20,284 nucleotides of DNA from an uncultured Collinsella sp. (GTDB taxonomy: Bacteria > Actinomycetota > Coriobacteriia > Coriobacteriales > Coriobacteriaceae), in NCBI GenBank assembly GCA_937958315.1, contig CALFGH010000274.1, positions 1 through 20,284 on the forward strand. Direction: 5' to 3'. A model generated the notes under the pieces. The model made no database searches, had not been told where the DNA came from, and saw only the letters and a list, made by a program, of their open reading frames with translations. Shown piece by piece: positions 16,077 through 20,284 of the stretch. Position 1 is the stretch's first letter; the number at the start of each line of letters is the position of its first letter. The position numbers and the translations under genes were made by a program.

Positions 16077-16880
16077 TTATTGGTTGCCGCTCGTGCCGCG
16101 AGCAATTAGGTAGACCATATCGGTTTCTTTAACGTTGGAGACTGTCTTTCCGTTTACGGTCACAACGCCCGGATTCCACGTGCACTCGATGATGAAGTTC
16201 GTGGCGGCGTTGGCTGTGTTGCCATTCCAGCCATCGAGCCCACTCCCTGCGAACTTGTGGTACCGATACAGCGGGCGGGCGTTTTTCTGGACATTCACGT
16301 ACGAGCCGTACGTCGGGTCGTTTGCCTCAAGCTCTTTAGCCAACGCACTTGTCCCGTCCGCGGAGTTGATAAAAGCAAACTCAATCGGGGTGCTGCTCTT
16401 CTTGCTCCATGAGTAGGTGCGATTGAGCCCGTCGAGGCCGACCACATCTCCCTTCGTTGCCGACGATTCGTTGACCGTCACGTGGTACACATTGATTGTC
16501 AGCCCCGTGATATTCGTTGTGTTGGCAACCTGCAGCTCAAACGCTTGACCGCCGGCAGCGGGATCGCCATTGTCGCTCTGCACACAAAACGCGCGACGAA
16601 CGGTCACGGTACCGTTGGAGTTTTTCACATCACCGCGCGACTCGTCATACGAAATCTCGATGGGCTCAATGCTCGTCTGGTTGGGACCCATGATCTTGAG
16701 CTGCGCGGGCGTTTGGATCTTGCCCACCGTGGACAGACTTTTGCTGCCCACAAACCACGAGAGCGATAAACCGACGATAAGAGCGATTGCCGCCAGCAAT
16801 ATCAGGACCGCAAGGGCCTGTGCGCGGTGGTTTTCTATCCAATTGCGGGCATCGCCGAGGCGCGTTTGCATGGTGCTCAT
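16077..16880 (-). CDS. TasA/camelysin-like single-pass surface protein, second gene of the operon (267 aa)
   Basis: A short basic N-terminus is followed by one membrane helix (about 20-43, ALAVLILLAAIALIVGLSLS) running directly into SWFVGSKSLSTVG. A Trp-Phe or Ala-Phe pair at the end of the helix followed by a polar, Ser/Thr-rich stretch is typical of TasA/camelysin-like proteins handled by SipW-type signal peptidases. The ectodomain is beta-rich, with FELQVANTTNITGLTINVYH reminiscent of the Asn-rich strands in that superfamily. The start ATG (16880) overlaps the TGA of the 345-aa gene as ATGA, with AGGAGG upstream, which shows tight coupling. No SipW-like peptidase is present in this window. 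The family assignment rests on motif resemblance only; it may be an unrelated membrane-anchored protein. Confidence 0.85.
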   Translation of the reverse strand: MSTMQTRLGDARNWIENHRAQALAVLILLAAIALIVGLSLSWFVGSKSLSTVGKIQTPAQLKIMGPNQTSIEPIEISYDESRGDVKNSNGTVTVRRAFCVQSDNGDPAAGGQAFELQVANTTNITGLTINVYHVTVNESSATKGDVVGLDGLNRTYSWSKKSSTPIEFAFINSADGTSALAKELEANDPTYGSYVNVQKNARPLYRYHKFAGSGLDGWNGNTANAATNFIIECTWNPGVVTVNGKTVSNVKETDMVYLIARGTSGNQ

Positions 16881-17914
16881 GAGCTCACGCCCTCCTGAGC
16901 GCTAATTCTTAGTTGGATGTATTCGACCTTATTGCCGATCTGCTCGTCGGCATTGTTGTACAGCGCCGAGCAGATGGCGGCGTCGCTGAAGGACATGTCA
17001 GCCGAAACCGCAGGAGCGTTGGCAGCACTTGTGCCGTTTGCCGCGCCATAGAAGTAGTTCGCTTTATGCGCGTTCATATCTGCCTGCAGAGCGCCGTAGT
17101 CAGACTTTGCGTCGCCCGCCGCCGCAAACAGATTCTTGTAGTAATTCGTGTTGCCGGTAAGGATGAAGTTCTGAAAGTACTCCGGCCATACCCAGTACAG
17201 ATTGATGGTGACGGACTTGTTCGTTGGCTTGGTCTCATCGCCGTTTTCGCAAAATGCTCTCTTGTGAATCTCGATCTTGCTAGCAACCACACGATCCGAG
17301 TAATACCCGTTCTGGTCGCAGCTCGTAAAGAACAGTACATGGCCCTTAACCAAGCCAAGGAGCGCCTCCGCCTCGGGCGCCAGCGTTCCCCCGTCCCCAA
17401 CAACGCCAACAATGTTCGTGACCTTAAGCAAGCGCGACAGATTGATCGTGACCCCGTCCAGGTCACTCACCAGCGGCTTCACCGTAAATGTAATCTTGCC
17501 GCGAGCACCCGGGTACAGAGAGCCCGCGGTCTCGTTGTTCAGGTTGGAGCCGAGCGTTACCGTCATGGCGTCGGTCGTATCCAAGCCATCGATGGCATGC
17601 TTTTCCTCGGGCGTGCGCTCGGAGCGCTCGTAATAGCCCACGTGTGCGCCGGACTCACCCTCGCCCGCGGCGGTCAGTGTGTACCGATCCGCCTTCGCCC
17701 CGATCGTACTCCCCGTGGCACTCACTCGGTTATTCGCGGCAAACCAGGCCAGGCATGCAAAGATGGCAACGATGGCGGCCAGCACAAACAGACCGCTCAC
17801 CAGGAAATCCTTCCAGAAATCCTTGAGAGTCCGCACGTGCTCGTCGGCAGCTTGGCGGTACTCGGCCGCTGTCTTGTGCTGCTGGAGCTCGCTATGTCGG
17901 TCCATGCCACTCAT
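16877..17914 (-). CDS. TasA/camelysin-like single-pass surface protein, first gene of the operon (345 aa)
   Basis: The N-terminal cytoplasmic segment (about 36 residues) is helical and charged. One membrane helix (about 37-59) ends ACLAWFAANNRVSATG, the AWFA-N-V-A-TG signature common after the export helix of TasA-like proteins. An ectodomain motif LYPGARGKITFTVKP (about 133-147) resembles the 'PG..G.ftv.V' start of the TasA/camelysin beta fold. The rest is beta-rich, with three cysteines in the middle (near FFTSCDQNG, RAFCENG) and near the end. It is the first gene of the operon, overlapping the next by 4 bp. The start at 17914 has only a weak ribosome site; ATG at 17905 is an alternative. 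It is probably a structural or assembly subunit of a surface fibre, by inference. Confidence 0.85.
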   Translation of the reverse strand: MSGMDRHSELQQHKTAAEYRQAADEHVRTLKDFWKDFLVSGLFVLAAIVAIFACLAWFAANNRVSATGSTIGAKADRYTLTAAGEGESGAHVGYYERSERTPEEKHAIDGLDTTDAMTVTLGSNLNNETAGSLYPGARGKITFTVKPLVSDLDGVTINLSRLLKVTNIVGVVGDGGTLAPEAEALLGLVKGHVLFFTSCDQNGYYSDRVVASKIEIHKRAFCENGDETKPTNKSVTINLYWVWPEYFQNFILTGNTNYYKNLFAAAGDAKSDYGALQADMNAHKANYFYGAANGTSAANAPAVSADMSFSDAAICSALYNNADEQIGNKVEYIQLRISAQEGVSS

Positions 17915-18076
17915 CGCTTACGTTTGCCCTGCTTGCGGGCTTGCCATCCTTTTCCGCTTGGTCGCGTTTATCCGTTGTTCGCAGGTAGAGAATTCAGGCA
18001 GAATACAACACCATACGATAAGGTTAAAGAATAGCATTGACCTGCGGTTCGCTCCACAACGCAAGCCTTAATGATG
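17915..18076. promoter_or_regulatory. Upstream region of the surface-protein operon, with a candidate -10
   Basis: This gap should contain the operon promoter. The best candidate on the minus strand is the extended -10 TGCTATTCT (18028-18036), which would give a leader of about 110 nt. No -35 lies at a standard distance; TTGTGG is 20 bp upstream. I saw no riboswitch-like structure or small gene here. Confidence 0.3.
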
Positions 18077-18105
18077 TCTTAAAAGTCAAACCCTTGGCGC
18101 AAGGG
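18077..18105 (-). terminator. Probable terminator downstream of the DUF4143 ATPase gene
   Basis: CCCTTG-GCG-CAAGGG (18091-18105) forms a 6-bp stem with a 3-nt loop. On the minus strand it is followed by TTTGACTTTT, a broken T-tract. It lies 93 bp after the ATPase stop and before the surface operon's likely promoter. The stem is short, so termination may be partial. Confidence 0.5.
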
Positions 18106-18197
18106 GGCATGTTACTTCGCGCCAACATAGTGCAAACAAACCTGACCACTTGCACCAATCCGTGGCACCGGGCAGCGGACACACGGCGTGCCGCCCC

Positions 18198-19502
18198 TTA
18201 ACACCCCAACGCGCGCACGGGTATCACGTAGATACCGTCCTCGACCTCGCGGGCGTACTCACCCACCCCCACAATCACGGCCATAAACTCCGGTTCGCGT
18301 GTGCGTGAACGAGGATTTCCACAGACCTTCTTGCGAACGCGCCTGAGGCTCTCAACGCCGGCGCTCACTCTATCTTCACTTACCTTAATCTCAAAGGCGG
18401 CCCACCGTCCGTCGGCTAGCTGCACGATAGCATCGCACTCAAGGCCCGAATCGTCGCGATAATAGCGCACGGGCGTGCTATCCAGCAGGTCGAGCGAACG
18501 TGCGTAGACCGAAAGGTCGCGTATGACCAAATTCTCAAACACCAGACCAAATGTCTGCCAGTCGGCAAGCAGCGCCTGCGAGGACATACCTAGCAAGGCG
18601 CAAGCAAGGCTCGGATCTGCCAGATAGCGCTTGGGCTTGACGGTAAAGCGCCGTTTGTCGCGCGCGGCGGGAACCCAACCGGGGACCTCCTCGAGAATGA
18701 ACATGCCTTTGAGGGCATCCAGGTACCTGCGCACCTTGGTCTCATCGGCAAACGCTGCGGGTTCCTCCTCGGCACCGAACATATCCATAAGAATCGTTTT
18801 ATACGTGGTTGCCTGTCCCAGATTGCGCGCGATCGATGCGGAGACTCGACGAGCAATATCGGGGTCGAGACCGACCGCCGGGAAGCTGCTCGAAAACGTG
18901 GTGTTGAGATATTCGCGGGCGATGAGCTGGGCGTCAGCCGAAACCATATCGATCGCCTCGGGCCAGCCGCCGCGGCAAGCGGCTTCGACAAGCCCCGGCG
19001 TATCGCCATTGCACCGGCAGGGCTCAAAACGATGCTCAAACAAGCCCGCCAGGCTCACCTTGCCGTTGGACTCACCTGTCTCGGCAAGCGTCATGGGGTG
19101 CATGCGGACGCGGCCGATGCGGCCAGCTCCACTATGCGCGGGCGCCTCCGCCTTTGAGCCAAACGCGGGCGTGGCGGAACCCGTGAGGATATAGGCGCCG
19201 CGCGTACCCCGGGTGCGGTCAACCTCGTGTCTAACGTAGTCCCAAATCTGGGGAACGCGCTGCCACTCATCGATAATATGCGGACGGTCTCCCAGCAACA
19301 TCATCGCCGGGTCGGCACGCGCGAGGTCGAGATTCTCGTCGACATACGAGGCGGACGCCCCGTGCTCGAGCGCGGCCCACGTCTTGCCGCACCACTTGGT
19401 GCCCGCAATCTCGACCGCGCCAAAGACACGAAGGTAGCGCTCGATTTGCGCATCCACGATACGTGGGATGTATCCGTCCCGATGTAGCCTCTCGCCTGCC
19501 AT
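18198..19502 (-). CDS. AAA_14/DUF4143 family ATPase
   Basis: A 434-aa protein with the full architecture of the AAA_14-DUF4143 family. The Walker A loop is GTKWCGKTW (34-42, Lys40), Walker B is HIIDEWQ (75-81, Asp78-Glu79), and the sensor strand is ILTGSATP (105-112). The DUF4143 part covers about 179-390, including GWPEAI, YLADPSLACALL and FENLVIRDLSVYAR. Near the end is a PD-(D/E)xK-like nuclease core: LECDAIV (Glu345, Asp347) followed by FEIK (Glu361, Lys363). Such proteins are widespread in anaerobes and archaea, and their role is poorly defined; DNA binding or processing or a link to mobile elements has been suggested. All motif residues are intact. The ATG at 19502 has GGAGGTG 4 bp upstream. 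It is apparently a single-gene unit between two terminators, preceded by a regular four-copy 12-bp repeat array. Confidence 0.93.
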   Translation of the reverse strand: MAGERLHRDGYIPRIVDAQIERYLRVFGAVEIAGTKWCGKTWAALEHGASASYVDENLDLARADPAMMLLGDRPHIIDEWQRVPQIWDYVRHEVDRTRGTRGAYILTGSATPAFGSKAEAPAHSGAGRIGRVRMHPMTLAETGESNGKVSLAGLFEHRFEPCRCNGDTPGLVEAACRGGWPEAIDMVSADAQLIAREYLNTTFSSSFPAVGLDPDIARRVSASIARNLGQATTYKTILMDMFGAEEEPAAFADETKVRRYLDALKGMFILEEVPGWVPAARDKRRFTVKPKRYLADPSLACALLGMSSQALLADWQTFGLVFENLVIRDLSVYARSLDLLDSTPVRYYRDDSGLECDAIVQLADGRWAAFEIKVSEDRVSAGVESLRRVRKKVCGNPRSRTREPEFMAVIVGVGEYAREVEDGIYVIPVRALGC

Positions 19503-19561
19503 GAGCCACCTCCGCAGATTTCCAGTTCCTGCTTTCTGATTCTTCTATTCCACTGTAGCAA

Positions 19562-19642
19562 ATTCGGATTTTCGGGTGGTTGCGATTCGGATTTTCGTGT
19601 TCATATAATTCGGATTTTCTGGTGCATGAGATTCGGATTTTC
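19562..19642. repeat. Four perfect 12-bp direct repeats at exact 23-bp spacing
   Basis: ATTCGGATTTTC occurs at 19562-19573, 19585-19596, 19608-19619 and 19631-19642. The period is exactly 23 bp and the three 11-bp spacers differ (GGGTGGTTGCG, GTGTTCATATA, TGGTGCATGAG). Aligned, the spacers share G and T at positions 3-4 and T at position 8, so the underlying unit may be a degenerate 23-mer. The period is not a multiple of three, so the array is not coding. It lies between the flavoenzyme terminator and the ATPase gene, 59 bp from the latter's ATG. It resembles an iteron or a multi-site operator. Confidence 0.97.
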
Positions 19643-19675
19643 TGAACCCGCTGGTCAGGGGCATCTCTTATTGGC

Positions 19676-19711
19676 AAAAAGACGGGGAGCACCGATACGG
19701 CACTCCCCGTC
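19676..19711 (-). terminator. Rho-independent terminator of the flavin oxidoreductase gene
   Basis: GACGGGGAG (19681-19689) pairs perfectly with CTCCCCGTC (19703-19711), and an inner CCG/CGG pair extends the hairpin. It is followed on the minus strand by TTTTT (19676-19680). It lies 26 bp after the stop codon of the oxidoreductase. Confidence 0.9.
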
Positions 19712-19737
19712 CACTCAATACGCGATGGCTTTCTCGG

Positions 19738-20284
19738 CTACAGCTCGTTGGCCGCGTGATACGCCGTGCGAATGGCGCTCGCAATGTCGGCGGTACGCTC
19801 GCCCGAGCAGTCGCCCACGCAGGTCACGGGCACCGTCACGCCGTCCAGGTCAAACGCGTTGGCCTTGGAACCCACGGCCATCACCACGTAATCGCAGGCG
19901 ATCTTCACCGGCTCCTCGGCGCCGTCCTCGGCGGTACGAATGGCCTCCACGCCCTCGTCGGTAATGGCGGTCAGGCGGGTCTTTACGTGCTGCTCCACGT
20001 TGTGCTCGGCAAAGTCGCTCATAATCAGCGGCAGAATGGTCTCGGACTCGCCCGCGGCAATCTTGTCGAGCATCTCCACGATCGCTACCTCGCAGCCGTG
20101 CTGCAGCAGGTACTCGGCAGTCTCGGTGCCCACCAGGCCACCGCCAATGACGGCGACGCGGCCCGTAAGCTCCACCTTGCCGGCCAGCACGTCCCAGCTC
20201 GAGACGACCTTCTCCGAGTCGGCGCCCGGAACGGGGATGACCACGTCGTGCGCGCCCACAGCCACAATCGCAGCGTCGGCGGCG
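19738..20284 (-). CDS. FAD/NAD(P)-binding oxidoreductase, NADH:flavin oxidoreductase / 2,4-dienoyl-CoA reductase type (C-terminal part only)
   Basis: About 180 C-terminal residues are visible; the frame is open through the window edge, so no start is seen. The first residues, DAAIVAVGAHDVVIPVPGA, match the 'hhhATGa.p..p.iPG' strand of the pyridine-nucleotide disulfide oxidoreductase fold. Next comes a NAD(P)-binding Rossmann loop, RVAVIGGGLVGTETAEYL (GxGxxG), and the C-terminal FAD motif VTCVGDCSG followed by a helix to the end. In clostridial-type enoate and dienoyl-CoA reductases (including bile-acid BaiCD/BaiH-like enzymes) this is the C-terminal half behind an N-terminal FMN barrel with a 4Fe-4S cluster. 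That N-terminal half is not in the window, so the substrate cannot be assigned, and another FAD-dependent reductase of this fold is possible. The stop is TAG at 19738-19740. Confidence 0.85.
   Translation of the reverse strand, partial: AADAAIVAVGAHDVVIPVPGADSEKVVSSWDVLAGKVELTGRVAVIGGGLVGTETAEYLLQHGCEVAIVEMLDKIAAGESETILPLIMSDFAEHNVEQHVKTRLTAITDEGVEAIRTAEDGAEEPVKIACDYVVMAVGSKANAFDLDGVTVPVTCVGDCSGERTADIASAIRTAYHAANEL

Noticed and set aside
19562..19642. Repeat array read as a CRISPR
   Set aside because: The 12-bp repeats and 11-bp spacers are far shorter than any CRISPR unit, no cas gene is present, and the spacers share positions.
19267..19692. Minus-strand open frame running through the repeat array
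   Set aside because: It overlaps the ATPase start in another frame, the 23-bp period breaks any repeated reading, and the ATPase has a proper ribosome site.

Overview
The window looks like a chromosomal segment of a GC-rich anaerobic gut actinobacterium, most likely class Coriobacteriia (Collinsella or a relative). This rests on base composition, on an Ech-type hydrogenase beside a flavin oxidoreductase, and on the style of the giant secreted protein. It is an inference, with no marker gene to prove it. Every gene I support lies on the minus strand, so the window reads from right (upstream) to left (downstream).

Right end (about 19.7-20.28 kb): the C-terminal part of an FAD/NAD(P)-binding oxidoreductase of the NADH:flavin oxidoreductase / 2,4-dienoyl-CoA reductase type, closed by a strong hairpin terminator. 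Between it and the next gene is a striking array: four perfect copies of the 12-mer ATTCGGATTTTC at an exact 23-bp period. It ends 59 bp before the start codon of a complete AAA_14/DUF4143 ATPase gene (18198-19502).

Centre (4353-17914): a four-gene, 13.5-kb operon for an uncharacterised cell-surface system. Three small proteins (345, 267 and 331 aa) each have one N-terminal membrane helix followed by a beta-rich extracellular domain. At least the first two carry the Trp-Phe signature after the helix that recalls TasA/camelysin-like, SipW-processed proteins. The fourth gene encodes a 3543-residue secreted protein with a signal peptide, an acidic linker, a long beta-helix-like region with more than twenty GLUG-type GGxxG motifs, and a C-terminus with no LPXTG or membrane anchor. 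A strong terminator follows immediately. The simplest model is a surface fibre or matrix whose subunits are the small proteins and whose giant member is an adhesin or tip. This is the best candidate for an undescribed system.

Left (3361-4352): a 367-bp AT-richer intergenic region with operator-like repeats, then a 134-aa double helix-turn-helix protein resembling IS150/IS3 OrfA, with no OrfB and its own terminator.

Left end (1-3358): the start of an energy-converting group 4 [NiFe] hydrogenase operon. Its first gene is a 960-aa fusion of the NuoL/EchA-like antiporter subunit and the NuoH/EchB-like subunit. It is followed after 12 bp by the EchC/NuoB-like [4Fe-4S] subunit, which runs off the window. 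Order and content match an Ech/formate-hydrogenlyase-type complex coupling H2 evolution to ion translocation. No tRNA, rRNA, CRISPR array, origin or intact insertion sequence was seen.
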